A stretch of DNA of 64,000 nucleotides, from NCBI GenBank assembly GCA_963169645.1, contig CAUJCO010000006.1, positions 196,096 to 260,095 of the forward strand, written 5' to 3'. Positions 36,163 to 45,811 of this stretch are shown one piece after another (the stretch's first letter is position 1; every line of letters begins with the position of its first letter). The notes beneath the pieces are model-generated. The model was not told where the DNA came from, made no database searches, and saw only the letters and a program-made list of their open reading frames with translations. Made by a program: the position numbers and the translations under genes. This stretch comes from Bacteroidota bacterium (GTDB lineage Bacteria; Bacteroidota; Bacteroidia; Chitinophagales; JADIYW01).

Positions 36163-38578
36163 ACTTTCTACGAATTGTTACCATTGTGGTGAAAATTGCA
36201 ACAACAATAAAATACGATTAGAAGATAAAGTATTTTGTTGCGATGGTTGTAAATTAGTGTATGAAATATTGAATGAAAACAATTTATGCACGTACTACGA
36301 TTTAAATGACAATCCAGGATTAACACAAAAAATAAAAGTAAGAGAAAATAAATTCTCTTTCTTGGATGATATTCAAATACAACAAAAGCTACTACAGTTC
36401 ACAGACGGCAAACAAACACATCTTACATTCTATTTGCCGCAAATGCATTGCAGTTCGTGTTTATGGTTGATAGAGAACCTTCATAAAATAAACAAAGGTG
36501 TTGTTGCATCAACTGTAAATTTTACTAAGAAAGAAGTTTTCATTATTTATCAAAATGATTTAACAACACTACGTAAAGTAGTGGAATCTCTTACTGCAAT
36601 TGGATATGAACCACATATTAGTTTGCAAGATGTAGAGGAACAGAAAATTCAATTTTCCGAAAAATCTAAACTATACAAATTAGGAGTAGCTGGTTTTTGC
36701 TTTGCAAATATTATGATGATGAGTGTGCCGGAATATTTGGTTTCGGACAGCATTTTAGAAAAAGATATCCGTAGTGTTTTAACAACACTTATTATTGTTT
36801 TTTCCTTGCCGGTATTTTTTTATTGTGCCTCCGAATTTTTTGTGGCGGCATGGAAAGGCATCAAAAATAAATATTTAAATATAGATGTGCCGGTTGCTTT
36901 GGCTATTTTAATCACGTTTTTGCGTAGTTTTTATGAAGTTTTTTATGGTAATGGAGCCGGCTATTTTGATAGCATGAGCGGAATTGTTTTCTTTATGTTG
37001 ATTGGACGTTATCTACAAGATAAAACCTATCAATCTATTTCATTTGATAGAGATTATAAATCATTTTTTCCGGTTGCAGTAAATGTCATTAAAGAAAATA
37101 AAGCAGTACCAACACCAATCGAAAATGTAAAAGTTGGCGATACAATTCAAATATATAACAACGAATTAATTCCGGTAGATGCCATTTTATCCAAAGGGAA
37201 AGCCGCCATTAATTATAGTTTTGTGAGTGGCGAAAGTATGCCGGTGCATGTAAATATTGGAGAGATAATCTATGCAGGTGGCAAACAAATGGATGGTGCC
37301 ATAGAATTATTAGTGGTGAAAGAAGTCTCTCAAAGCTACTTGACAAATCTATGGAATAAGGATATTTTTAAACATAAAGAAAAAAAGACAAATTCGTTCA
37401 TTCACGTCTTGTCAAAATATTTTACATTGATAGTGTTAGGAATTGCCGCACTCGCAGCGTCGTATTGGTTTATTCAGAAAGAATATACTTTAATGTGGAA
37501 TACCATTACTACCGTTTTGATTGTTGCTTGTCCTTGCACTTTGTTATTAGCGGCTACCTATACCAATGGTTTTGTAATGAATGTTTTTAATCAAAATAAA
37601 TTCTATCTACGACATGCTGATGTAATCGAAAATATTTCGAAAATTAAGCATATTGTTTTTGATAAAACGGGTACGTTAACCCAAAACGATTCTATGATAG
37701 TCCAATATCACGGCAACGTACTTTCATTAGATGATAAACAAGCTATTGTTGCGATATTAAAACAATCTGCTCATCCATTGAGTAAAGCAATTATTGCTTT
37801 CTTGAAAATAGAAGACGAGTTTTCTATAGAAAATTTTAAAGAAACATTGGGTAAAGGAATGGAAGCTTGGATTCATGAAAAATATTATATAATTGGTTCA
37901 GAAGAATTTGTGTTAAATACAAAAACATCCGGCAAGGAAAATAGCAGCATAGTATTTTTAAAAGTAGATAATCAATTGCTCGGAAATTTTACCATTCAAA
38001 ATCAATATCGCTTCGGTTTTAATGCATTAATCCAATCGCTTAAATCTAAATTTACGATGTCAGTTTTATCCGGTGATAACAGTGCTGAAAAAGAAAATCT
38101 ACAACAATTATTAGGGCAAGAATCTGAAATATTATTTCATCAAAAACCGGAAGATAAATTAAAATATATACAACACTTGCAAGATACGAAGCACCTAAAT
38201 GTAATGATGGTTGGTGATGGGCTAAATGATGCCGGTGCATTGAAACAAAGCAACGTTGGAATTACGATTACGGAAAATTCTAATAATTTTTCTCCTGCTT
38301 GTGATGCTATTTTAGATGCTACTCAATTTTCAAATATTGATAAGTTTATAGCATTATCTTGTAAAGCTCAAAAAGTAATAATTATAAGTTTTGTTGTTTC
38401 TTTTATTTATAATGTAATAGGATTATATTTTGCAGTTCAAGGAATTTTATCACCTTTCATTGCTGCTATCCTGATGCCTTGCAGTTCCGTTAGTATCATT
38501 TTATTAACCTTTAGTTTAATAAAACTTGAAACTGCACGATTAAAGCTGTCAAAACCTGATAAAAATCATATTATGTAG
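36146..38578 (+). CDS. ccoI: Copper-translocating P1B-type ATPase, cbb3 oxidase assembly
   Basis: An 810-residue heavy-metal P-type ATPase. The N-terminal metal-binding region has the CHCGENCNNNK/CCDGCK zinc-finger-like segment and the heavy-metal-associated motif MHCSSCLWLIENL. The transmembrane copper motif is VACPCTLLLAATY. Phosphorylation motif DKTGTLT, SAHPLSKAI (nucleotide binding) and GDGLNDAGAL are all present. CcoI/FixI exports copper towards the CuB site of cbb3 oxidase. This role is supported by ccoS and ccoNO following directly. The start overlaps the RIC-like gene by 17 bases. The length is normal for CcoI. Confidence 0.94.
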   Translation: MQSSNKLSTNCYHCGENCNNNKIRLEDKVFCCDGCKLVYEILNENNLCTYYDLNDNPGLTQKIKVRENKFSFLDDIQIQQKLLQFTDGKQTHLTFYLPQMHCSSCLWLIENLHKINKGVVASTVNFTKKEVFIIYQNDLTTLRKVVESLTAIGYEPHISLQDVEEQKIQFSEKSKLYKLGVAGFCFANIMMMSVPEYLVSDSILEKDIRSVLTTLIIVFSLPVFFYCASEFFVAAWKGIKNKYLNIDVPVALAILITFLRSFYEVFYGNGAGYFDSMSGIVFFMLIGRYLQDKTYQSISFDRDYKSFFPVAVNVIKENKAVPTPIENVKVGDTIQIYNNELIPVDAILSKGKAAINYSFVSGESMPVHVNIGEIIYAGGKQMDGAIELLVVKEVSQSYLTNLWNKDIFKHKEKKTNSFIHVLSKYFTLIVLGIAALAASYWFIQKEYTLMWNTITTVLIVACPCTLLLAATYTNGFVMNVFNQNKFYLRHADVIENISKIKHIVFDKTGTLTQNDSMIVQYHGNVLSLDDKQAIVAILKQSAHPLSKAIIAFLKIEDEFSIENFKETLGKGMEAWIHEKYYIIGSEEFVLNTKTSGKENSSIVFLKVDNQLLGNFTIQNQYRFGFNALIQSLKSKFTMSVLSGDNSAEKENLQQLLGQESEILFHQKPEDKLKYIQHLQDTKHLNVMMVGDGLNDAGALKQSNVGITITENSNNFSPACDAILDATQFSNIDKFIALSCKAQKVIIISFVVSFIYNVIGLYFAVQGILSPFIAAILMPCSSVSIILLTFSLIKLETARLKLSKPDKNHIM

Positions 38579-38632
38579 TGATATGTGTTGTTTCAATTCA
38601 TGTTTGATATTTATAATTTTGCAAAAGTAAAG

Positions 38633-38797
38633 ATGAGTGTAATCATAATAATGTTGGTTGGTAGTTTAATCATTTCACTTGGTTTCCTAATGGCATTTCT
38701 TTGGAATGTAAAAGATAACCAATATGAAGATGATTTTTCACCATCCAGAAGAATATTATTCGACAATACAACAACAGAAGATAAACCAACTCAGTAA
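38633..38797 (+). CDS. ccoS: cbb3-type cytochrome oxidase assembly protein CcoS
   Basis: A 54-residue protein: a single transmembrane helix (about 3-23) followed by FLWNVKDNQYEDDFSPSRRIL, the usual CcoS arrangement with tryptophan and an acidic/proline stretch. CcoS is needed for cofactor insertion into cbb3 oxidase. The frame is open from 38585, but the ATG at 38633 gives the normal short protein. An internal -7-like box (TAATTTTG, 38614-38621) could give extra transcripts. The stop is 13 bases before ccoNO. Confidence 0.9.
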   Translation: MSVIIIMLVGSLIISLGFLMAFLWNVKDNQYEDDFSPSRRILFDNTTTEDKPTQ

Positions 38798-38810
38798 ATT
38801 TTGTAACATC

Positions 38811-40928
38811 ATGGAATTAGAAAAGTTTTATTACGACAACAAACTGTCTAAGTACTTTGCAACTGCCACTTTATTTTGGGGTATTGTAGGTATGTTAGTA
38901 GGCGTTATTGCTGCCTTTCAATTAGCCTTTCCGGCTCTTAACTTAGATTTAGCCGCTACCACTTTTGGTAGAATTAGACCGGTACACACAAATGCCGTAA
39001 TTTTTGCATTTGTAGGAAATGGTATTTTTACGGCAGTTTATTACTCAATGCCACGCTTACTTAAAACACCAATGTACAGTGAGCTTTTAGGTAAAATTCA
39101 CTTTTGGGGTTGGCAGTTAATTATAGTAGCTGCTGCTGTTACATTAATGGCCGGTTACACTACTGCAAAAGAATATGCAGAATTAGAATGGCCTATTGAT
39201 ATTGCTATCACTATTATTTGGGTGATTTTTGGTATCAATATGTTTGTTACAATTTTAAGAAGACGAGAACGCCATTTGTATGTTGCTATCTGGTTCTTTT
39301 TAGCTTCATGGGTTACAGTTGCCATGTTGCATATTGTTAACTCAATGGAAGTTCCGGTTTCTTTGTTTAAAAGTTATTCCATGTATGCTGGTGTACAAGA
39401 TGCATTGGTACAATGGTGGTACGGACACAATGCTGTTGCATTCTTTTTAACCACACCTTATTTAGGGTTGATGTATTATTTTGTACCGAAAGCTGCAAAT
39501 AGACCGGTTTATTCCTACCGTTTAAGTATAATACACTTTTGGTCTATTATTTTCTTATACATTTGGGCAGGTCCACATCACTTATTATATACAGCATTGC
39601 CACAATGGGCACAATCATTAGGAACTGTGTTCTCTATAATGTTATTGTTGCCAAGTTGGGGTGGTATGTTAAACGGTTTATTTACACTTAGAGGTGCATG
39701 GGATAAAGTAAGAGAAGATCCTATATTAAAATTCTTCGTTGTTGGTGTTACTTGTTATGGTATGGCTACATTCGAAGGCCCAATGTTATCTTTGAAAAAC
39801 GTTAATGCCATTTCTCACTATAGTGATTGGACAGTTGCACACGTACACATCGGTGCTTTAGGATGGAATGGTTTCTTAACCTTCGGTATGTTGTATTGGC
39901 TAATACCAAGATTATATAAAACAGAATTGTTCTCTAAAAAATTAGCAAGTACACACTTTTTAATCGGTACATTCGGTATTTTATTATATGCTATTCCGAT
40001 GTATTGGGCTGCTTTCCGTTCTTACTTTATGTTTAAAGCATTCACACCGGAAGGTCAATTACAGTACCAATTTATAGATGTAGTTCAATCAGTTGTTCCG
40101 TTTTATATAATGCGTGCATTAGGTGGTACACTTTATTTAACTGGTGTTATTTTAATGGCATACAACTTAATTAAAACAGTTCGCAAAGGTTCTTTTGTAG
40201 AAAGAGAAGAAGCAGAAGCAGCACCATTAGCAAAAAAATATATACACACCGGAAAAACATTCTGGCATAGTGTTATCGAACGTAAACCAACCTTATTGTT
40301 AGTGTTGAGTTTGTTCGTAGTTTCATTAGGTGGTTTGTTTGAGATTATTCCAACATTCTTGGTGAAAACAAATATACCTTCTATTGCAAGCGTAAAACCA
40401 TATACACCATTAGAGTTGCAAGGGCGTGATATTTATATTCGTGAAGGTTGCTACAATTGTCATTCACAAATGATTCGTCCATTCCGCCACGAAGTAATGC
40501 GTTACGGAGAATATTCTAAAGCTGGTGAGTTCGTGTATGATCATCCATACCAATGGGGAAGTAAACGAACCGGACCGGATTTAGCTCGTATCGGTGGAAA
40601 GTATCCGGATAGCTGGCACTTTAACCACATGTTAGAGCCGACATCTATGGCACCGGGTTCTATAATGCCAAGATATCCATGGTTGTTTGAGAATGATTTA
40701 GATATCACTTCTACCAATTCTAAAATACACGCCATGAGAAACTTAGGTGTGCCGTATGAAGAAGGATACGAAGCAAAAGCCAATCAGGATTTAGGCAGAC
40801 AAGCTGATAAGATTGCAAGAAACTTGAAAAAAGATAAAATAGAAATCAGCAGTAAAAAAGAAATCGTAGCATTAATTGCTTATTTGCAACGTGTTGGTAC
40901 GGATATTAAAGTTGATTCTAAAAAATAA
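38811..40928 (+). CDS. ccoNO: cbb3-type cytochrome c oxidase, fused subunits I and II (CcoN-CcoO)
   Basis: A 705-residue fusion. Residues 1-460 are CcoN with about twelve helices: low-spin haem ligand H59 (RPVHTNAV), CuB ligands H206 (WYGHNAV) and H256/H257 (GPHHLLY), and haem ligands H344/H346 (VAHVHIGALG). Residues 500-705 are CcoO, anchored by one helix (about 495-512). It has the haem c site CYNCH (547-551) and probable axial methionine M619 in SIMPRYPW. The enzyme reduces oxygen to water with high affinity and pumps protons at the inner membrane. N-O fusion is the usual form in Bacteroidota. The frame opens at 38724 inside ccoS; the ATG at 38811 is preferred. Confidence 0.96.
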   Translation: MELEKFYYDNKLSKYFATATLFWGIVGMLVGVIAAFQLAFPALNLDLAATTFGRIRPVHTNAVIFAFVGNGIFTAVYYSMPRLLKTPMYSELLGKIHFWGWQLIIVAAAVTLMAGYTTAKEYAELEWPIDIAITIIWVIFGINMFVTILRRRERHLYVAIWFFLASWVTVAMLHIVNSMEVPVSLFKSYSMYAGVQDALVQWWYGHNAVAFFLTTPYLGLMYYFVPKAANRPVYSYRLSIIHFWSIIFLYIWAGPHHLLYTALPQWAQSLGTVFSIMLLLPSWGGMLNGLFTLRGAWDKVREDPILKFFVVGVTCYGMATFEGPMLSLKNVNAISHYSDWTVAHVHIGALGWNGFLTFGMLYWLIPRLYKTELFSKKLASTHFLIGTFGILLYAIPMYWAAFRSYFMFKAFTPEGQLQYQFIDVVQSVVPFYIMRALGGTLYLTGVILMAYNLIKTVRKGSFVEREEAEAAPLAKKYIHTGKTFWHSVIERKPTLLLVLSLFVVSLGGLFEIIPTFLVKTNIPSIASVKPYTPLELQGRDIYIREGCYNCHSQMIRPFRHEVMRYGEYSKAGEFVYDHPYQWGSKRTGPDLARIGGKYPDSWHFNHMLEPTSMAPGSIMPRYPWLFENDLDITSTNSKIHAMRNLGVPYEEGYEAKANQDLGRQADKIARNLKKDKIEISSKKEIVALIAYLQRVGTDIKVDSKK

Positions 40929-40938
40929 AATTCAAAAA

Positions 40939-41112
40939 ATGAAATTCATTAATTATTTAGAAAGTATTACAGGAATAAGCGTTTATCCTATGGCTTCACT
41001 ATTAATCTTTGTATTGTTTTTTACAGCCGTAAGTATCTGGGTAACACGTGTAGATAATGGACTTATCTCACACATGGGAAATATTCCGTTGGATGATAAT
41101 AATGAAAAATAA
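40939..41112 (+). CDS. ccoQ: cbb3 oxidase small subunit CcoQ/FixQ-like
   Basis: A 57-residue protein with one transmembrane helix (about 17-37, YPMASLLIFVLFFTAVSIWV) and a short acidic tail. Its position between ccoNO and ccoP and its size match CcoQ, which stabilises the oxidase. It begins 10 bases after ccoNO; an upstream in-frame start inside ccoNO is less likely. The sequence is poorly conserved in this family, so the name rests partly on gene order. Confidence 0.75.
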   Translation: MKFINYLESITGISVYPMASLLIFVLFFTAVSIWVTRVDNGLISHMGNIPLDDNNEK

Positions 41113-41125
41113 ACTACTCCGTAAC

Positions 41126-42253
41126 ATGAAAAAGAATTTAATCAAATATTGCAGTCTTTTAATAATCTTATTATTAAATGCTAATTTCGTATTTGCAGAA
41201 ACTGCTGCATCGCCGGCAGCAACTACAGCTTCCTCATCAGTATCTATCTCTGTGAATACTGTTTTATGCGTAATTGCATGTATTTTGCTTCTTATAATCA
41301 TTGTATTAGCAACAACAGTTAATAATGCAATTGAATTTTTTAAGCATAATAAAAACAACATAAAAAATGTTTCTGTTTTTATTGGTTTACTATTATTATC
41401 TCAATTTGCACTGGCTCAAGATGCAACGGCTACAGCAACAGCTGCAAAAGAGGTAGCAGCAACTTCTTCGGCAATGACATCTAAAATTTATTTTTATGCA
41501 TTTATCGTGGTGATTTTAATAGAAGTAATAATCATCTTATTCTTTATAAAAACACTTAGTTTCTTAACAGGTATTGATGCATTGAAAAAAGAACAAGGCG
41601 TTAAAAAACAAACACTTTGGGAAAAATTCAATAAGCTTAAATCTATCGAAGAAGAAGGAGAATTAGATTTAGGACACGATTATGATGGTATCCGTGAGTT
41701 GGATAATATAACGCCGCCATGGTTTACTATTGCATTTTTAGCATCAATTGTAGTCGCAATAATTTATTATTATAGATTTGAAATCGGTCACACCGCATTA
41801 ACGCAAGAGCAAGAATTTGAAATAGAAATGCGTGCAGCCAAATCCATTCAAGATTCTTTACTGAAACTGGAAGGAAATTCCGTTGATGAAAATAACGTAA
41901 AAATGGCAGATGCAGCAGGTATCTCTTCCGGCAGTAAACTTTATTTAGCAAATTGTGGAGCATGTCATGGAGATAAAGGTCAAGGAGGCGTAGGTCCAAA
42001 CTTAACAGATGCATATTGGTTGCACGGTGGTTCAATTAGTGATGTATTTAAAAGTATTAAATACGGTTGGGTAGATAAAGGTATGAAGCCATGGAAAGAT
42101 GATTTTTCGCCTACTCAAATCGCGCAATTAGCAAGTTATATTGAATCATTAAAAGGTACAAATCCTCCGGGAGCTAAAGAAAAACAAGGCGAATTATTTG
42201 TAGAATCTGCTACAAGTGTAGCACCTGCAGTTGCTGATTCAACTAAAAATTAA
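41126..42253 (+). CDS. ccoP: cbb3 oxidase cytochrome c subunit III (CcoP), mono-haem with extended N-terminus
   Basis: A 375-residue membrane cytochrome. The conserved CcoP element HDYDGIRELDNITPPWF (184-200) is followed by a transmembrane helix (201-217) and a C-terminal cytochrome c domain. That domain has a single haem site, CGACH (277-281), with likely axial methionine M320 in GMKPW. Classical CcoP has two haem c sites. The first 150 residues are unusual: signal-like segment, Ala/Thr-rich linker and helix appear twice (1-70 and 80-145). The start at 41126 fits a signal peptide; ATGs at 41093 and 41102 are alternatives. ccoG starts five bases after the stop. Confidence 0.9.
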   Translation: MKKNLIKYCSLLIILLLNANFVFAETAASPAATTASSSVSISVNTVLCVIACILLLIIIVLATTVNNAIEFFKHNKNNIKNVSVFIGLLLLSQFALAQDATATATAAKEVAATSSAMTSKIYFYAFIVVILIEVIIILFFIKTLSFLTGIDALKKEQGVKKQTLWEKFNKLKSIEEEGELDLGHDYDGIRELDNITPPWFTIAFLASIVVAIIYYYRFEIGHTALTQEQEFEIEMRAAKSIQDSLLKLEGNSVDENNVKMADAAGISSGSKLYLANCGACHGDKGQGGVGPNLTDAYWLHGGSISDVFKSIKYGWVDKGMKPWKDDFSPTQIAQLASYIESLKGTNPPGAKEKQGELFVESATSVAPAVADSTKN

Positions 42254-42258
42254 TTGCA

Positions 42259-43662
42259 ATGGAATATGATGATTATAATGAAGAAGATTCCTTTAGAAAT
42301 AGATTAAGTACCGTAACAGAAGACGGTAAACGGAATTGGGTGTATGCCCTTAAACCTAACGGAAAATTTTATAATTATAGAACAGTATTAGCAATATTTT
42401 ACTTATTGGTCTTTTTCGGTATACCGTTTATAAAAGTAAACGGTATGCCGTTTGTACTCTTCAATGTATTAGAAGGTAAGTTTATATTGTTTAGTAAAAT
42501 ATTTTGGCCCAACGATTTTTATATCTTCGCTATTGCAATGATTACATTCATAATTTTCATTGCTTTATTTACAGTTGTATATGGTCGCTTATTTTGTGGT
42601 TGGGTTTGTCCACAAACTATTTTTATGGAATTTGTGTTCCGAAAAATTGAATGGTGGATAGAAGGTAATCCGGCAAGCCAACGTTTATTAGATAAAGGAG
42701 ATTGGAATTTTACCAAAATTTGGAAAAAATCACTCAAACATCTTATTTTCCTTACGATCTCTTTTCTTATTGCCAATACATTCCTATCTTATATTTTAGG
42801 TATAGATAGATTAGTACGAATTATAACAGAACCTTTGAGCGAACATCTTAGTTTGTTTTTAGGATTAGTAGGTTTTACATTGACATTCTACGGCGTTTTT
42901 GCGTTCGTGCGTGAAATAGTTTGTACCACTATTTGTCCGTATGGTCGTTTGCAAGGTGTATTGTTTGACCAAGATACCATGCTGGTAGCCTACGATTATA
43001 AAAGAGGTGAGCCAAGAGGTCGATTTAAAAAGAATGTACAAAGAGATTTAGGCGATTGTATTGATTGCTACCAATGTGTAAATGTTTGTCCAACCGGAAT
43101 TGATATCCGAAACGGGACACAGTTAGATTGTGTAGGTTGCACTGCTTGTATGGATGCCTGCGATTTTATGATGGAAAAAGTGGGATTGCCAACCGGCCTT
43201 ATCAGATATGCATCCGAAAATGGAATTGCTAAAGGTGAAAAATTAAAATTTACGCCAAGAATAAAAGCGTATTCTTTCATCTTATTCGTATTGTCTATTG
43301 TATTATTCGCATTGTTATTGTCACGTAAATCAATAGATGTCAGTATTTCACGTGTTTCCGGTCAGCTATTCCAAGAATTACCGGATAACAAATTAAGTAA
43401 TTTATTTAATGCCAAAATCATTAATAAATCAAAAGAAGAAATTCCTTTGCAATTCAAAGTAGAAAATTATAAAGGTGAAGTAAAATTAATTGGTACACAC
43501 GCACTCACGCTTAAAAAAGAAGATATTTCTACCTTTACTTTTTTTGTAATTTTAGATAGAAAAGAAATTAAAAAACGAAGCAACGAATTAAAAATTGGAG
43601 TTTATCAAAATGGAAAGAAAATTCAAACTGTTGAAAGTAAATTCTTAGGACCATTTCAATAA
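42259..43662 (+). CDS. ccoG: cbb3 oxidase accessory protein CcoG (4Fe-4S)
   Basis: A 467-residue membrane protein with about five helices and a ferredoxin-like pair of cysteine clusters, CIDCYQCVNVCPTGI and CVGCTACMDACDF. Motifs VYGRLFCGWVCPQT and CTTICPYGRLQG are typical of CcoG/RdxA. CcoG reduces copper for CuB insertion in cbb3 assembly. The C-terminal periplasmic domain is an immunoglobulin-like FixG domain (about 355-467). Order, strand and tight spacing with ccoP and ccoH place it in the oxidase operon. The length is normal. Confidence 0.94.
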   Translation: MEYDDYNEEDSFRNRLSTVTEDGKRNWVYALKPNGKFYNYRTVLAIFYLLVFFGIPFIKVNGMPFVLFNVLEGKFILFSKIFWPNDFYIFAIAMITFIIFIALFTVVYGRLFCGWVCPQTIFMEFVFRKIEWWIEGNPASQRLLDKGDWNFTKIWKKSLKHLIFLTISFLIANTFLSYILGIDRLVRIITEPLSEHLSLFLGLVGFTLTFYGVFAFVREIVCTTICPYGRLQGVLFDQDTMLVAYDYKRGEPRGRFKKNVQRDLGDCIDCYQCVNVCPTGIDIRNGTQLDCVGCTACMDACDFMMEKVGLPTGLIRYASENGIAKGEKLKFTPRIKAYSFILFVLSIVLFALLLSRKSIDVSISRVSGQLFQELPDNKLSNLFNAKIINKSKEEIPLQFKVENYKGEVKLIGTHALTLKKEDISTFTFFVILDRKEIKKRSNELKIGVYQNGKKIQTVESKFLGPFQ

Positions 43663-43680
43663 CCAAAAAATTCTCATGAT

Positions 43681-44115
43681 ATGAATTGGGGACACAAATT
43701 ATTTATCGGTTTTTCAATGTTTGTGATTTTTGTTATAGGAATGGTTTACGTTGCTATGAAAGAAGATGTAGGCGTTTTAGATAAAGATTATTACGCGAGA
43801 GAATTAGCTTATCAATCCGTTATAGATGGCAAAAATAATTTGAATAAATTAAGTGAATCCGTTGTCATTGATGTCAACGATACGTTTATTACCATTCATA
43901 TTCCGGATTCGGCATCCGTACAATTTACAGATGGTAAAGCACGCTTTATTCGTTCGGCTGATGCATCCAAAGATTTGGAATTACCGCTTATTTTAGATGC
44001 CAACCAAACGATGCAAATTCCGGCTAATAAATTTATAGATGGTGTTTACCGATTGCATCTAAGCTGGAAAAGCAACCAAGTAAACTATTATTACGAAAGA
44101 GATGTTTATATATAA
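43681..44115 (+). CDS. ccoH: FixH/CcoH family protein
   Basis: A 144-residue protein with an N-terminal transmembrane helix (about 5-27) and a periplasmic beta-rich domain, as in FixH/CcoH. DVGVLDKDYYARELAYQ after the helix is characteristic of the family. CcoH helps assemble or stabilise cbb3 oxidase. It lies 18 bases after ccoG, and only two bases separate its stop from the next gene, so translation is probably coupled. Confidence 0.88.
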   Translation: MNWGHKLFIGFSMFVIFVIGMVYVAMKEDVGVLDKDYYARELAYQSVIDGKNNLNKLSESVVIDVNDTFITIHIPDSASVQFTDGKARFIRSADASKDLELPLILDANQTMQIPANKFIDGVYRLHLSWKSNQVNYYYERDVYI

Positions 44116-44117
44116 AA

Positions 44118-44834
44118 ATGTTGCTCTCTTCTATCATAGCCGGTTTTACGATTGGAATCTTAGGTAGCTTTCATTGTGTTGGTATGTGCGGACCAATTGC
44201 ATTAGCATTGCCGGTAGGTAACGCAACGTCATGGAAAAGAACAGGCTTTATTTTCTTATACAATATTGGTCGTGCAAGTGCATATGCAATCATTGGCCTC
44301 TTATTTGCATTTGTAGGTAAACAATTATTTATTGCGCAATATCAACAAACACTATCTATTGTATTAGGAGTTTTTATTTTGTTGATGCTTATATATGCTT
44401 CCATTTCCACCCTACGAATTCCATTTTTTGATGCTTATACCAATCGATTAAAATCCTTTTTAATAAGATTGTTTAAAGGTGAAAAAAAATGGTACACTTT
44501 CTATTCTATCGGGTTTCTTAATGGCTTTTTACCGTGCGGTTTAGTGTATGTTGCATTAGCTGGCGCATTAGCAACGGCAGATGTTTTGCACAGTGTCTTG
44601 TTTATGACGGCCTTTGGTATAGGCACATTTCCAATTATGTTTTTAGTAATCGTAAGTGGAAAATATATTTCCTTGCAATGGCGAAATCGCATGCGAAAAG
44701 TAGTGCCTTTTTTTGTTGCAACGATGGCTGTCTTATTAATTCTTCGCGGATTAAATTTGGGTATTCCATATATAAGTCCGGAAATGAAAGCAACAGAACA
44801 TGGAACAGAGCAAAACTGTTGCCATAAAGAATAA
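44118..44834 (+). CDS. SafE/UreH-type membrane protein of the cbb3 locus
   Basis: A 238-residue protein with about six membrane helices of the TauE/SafE (UreH-like) family. The N-terminal motif SFHCVGMCGPIALALP (about 17-32), with H, C, M and C close together, is typical of the members found beside cbb3 oxidase genes. These are thought to act in copper or thiol handling during oxidase maturation. The repeated half contains LNGFLPCGLVYVALAGAL. It is the last gene of the oxidase cluster and ends with a His/Cys-rich tail (EHGTEQNCCHKE), which could bind metal. The exact role is unknown. Confidence 0.82.
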   Translation: MLLSSIIAGFTIGILGSFHCVGMCGPIALALPVGNATSWKRTGFIFLYNIGRASAYAIIGLLFAFVGKQLFIAQYQQTLSIVLGVFILLMLIYASISTLRIPFFDAYTNRLKSFLIRLFKGEKKWYTFYSIGFLNGFLPCGLVYVALAGALATADVLHSVLFMTAFGIGTFPIMFLVIVSGKYISLQWRNRMRKVVPFFVATMAVLLILRGLNLGIPYISPEMKATEHGTEQNCCHKE

Positions 44835-44850
44835 TTTTATTGAGTTTGAT

Positions 44851-45777
44851 TTATAAATCAAGAAATTCAAGATTGCGTTTCAGTCCGCTATATTTGGTGC
44901 GTTTCACCGCCGATTTTTTAAATATAGTTCCAAAAACATCTTCCGTAATATCTTTCCACTCTTTTCTATTCATTTGTAATAATGTTGGATGTGGCTCAAA
45001 ACGTGGTTCATTATGTGGTTTAGAAAATCGATTCCACGGACAAACATCTTGACAAATATCACATCCAAACATCCAATCTTCGAGTTTGTTTTTAAACTCC
45101 GTTGGCAAAGCATCTTTAAGCTCAATCGTTAAATAAGAAATGCATTTGCTTCCATCAATAATTTTATTACCTACAATCGCATCTGTTGGGCAAGCATCTA
45201 TACATGCCGTACACGTTCCACAGTGATTTGTTGCGATTTGTACATCGTACTCCATTTCTAAATCAACAATGATTTCTGCCAAAAAGAAAAACGAACCTTG
45301 TTTCTTATTAATTAAAAGAGAGTGTTTGCCTACCCAACCAATTCCACTTCGCTTCGCCCAAGCATGTTCTAAAATAGGAGCAGAGTCGGTGAAGCATCTT
45401 CCTTCGATATGACCAAAATGAGCTTGCATTTTTTGTAATAAAATTTGGAGTTTATCTTTTACTACAAAGTGATAGTCGGTTCCGTATGCATACTTTGAAA
45501 TTTTGGGTGCAGCTTCAGGTTGTTTTTTTTCTGTATAATAATTGTAGGTTAAAGAAATGACTGTCTTTGCTCCCGGAACCAATAAACGCGGATCTAATCG
45601 CTTATCAAAATGGTTTTCCATATAGTGCATTTCGCCATGATATTTCTGTGATAGCCAATGCTCTAAATGTGTTGCTTCATCTTCTAAAAAATCGGCTTTT
45701 GCAATACCACAATTCAAAAATCCAAGCTCTTTAGCCCATTCTTTTATATTTAAAGAAATCGATTGCTTGGATTCCAT
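44851..45777 (-). CDS. queG: Epoxyqueuosine reductase
   Basis: A 308-residue iron-sulfur and cobalamin-dependent enzyme that reduces epoxyqueuosine to queuosine in tRNA, the last step of the pathway. Two 4Fe-4S clusters are visible: [16 protein letters not shown] and [11 protein letters not shown]. The N-terminal part binds cobalamin ([21 protein letters not shown]). The protein is shorter than E. coli QueG because it lacks the C-terminal HEAT repeats, as often in this phylum. It is convergent with the cbb3 cluster, with only 16 bases between them and no visible terminator. Confidence 0.93.
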   Translation of the reverse strand: MESKQSISLNIKEWAKELGFLNCGIAKADFLEDEATHLEHWLSQKYHGEMHYMENHFDKRLDPRLLVPGAKTVISLTYNYYTEKKQPEAAPKISKYAYGTDYHFVVKDKLQILLQKMQAHFGHIEGRCFTDSAPILEHAWAKRSGIGWVGKHSLLINKKQGSFFFLAEIIVDLEMEYDVQIATNHCGTCTACIDACPTDAIVGNKIIDGSKCISYLTIELKDALPTEFKNKLEDWMFGCDICQDVCPWNRFSKPHNEPRFEPHPTLLQMNRKEWKDITEDVFGTIFKKSAVKRTKYSGLKRNLEFLDL

Positions 45778-45811
45778 TTTTGTATTTTATTCGTTAATGT
45801 TTTAGGATAGT

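Noticed and set aside
38604..38617. TTGAT-ATTT-ATAAT as an FNR site before ccoS
   Set aside because: Only one half-site is conserved, and the other overlaps the possible -7 box; a chance match in AT-rich DNA is likely.
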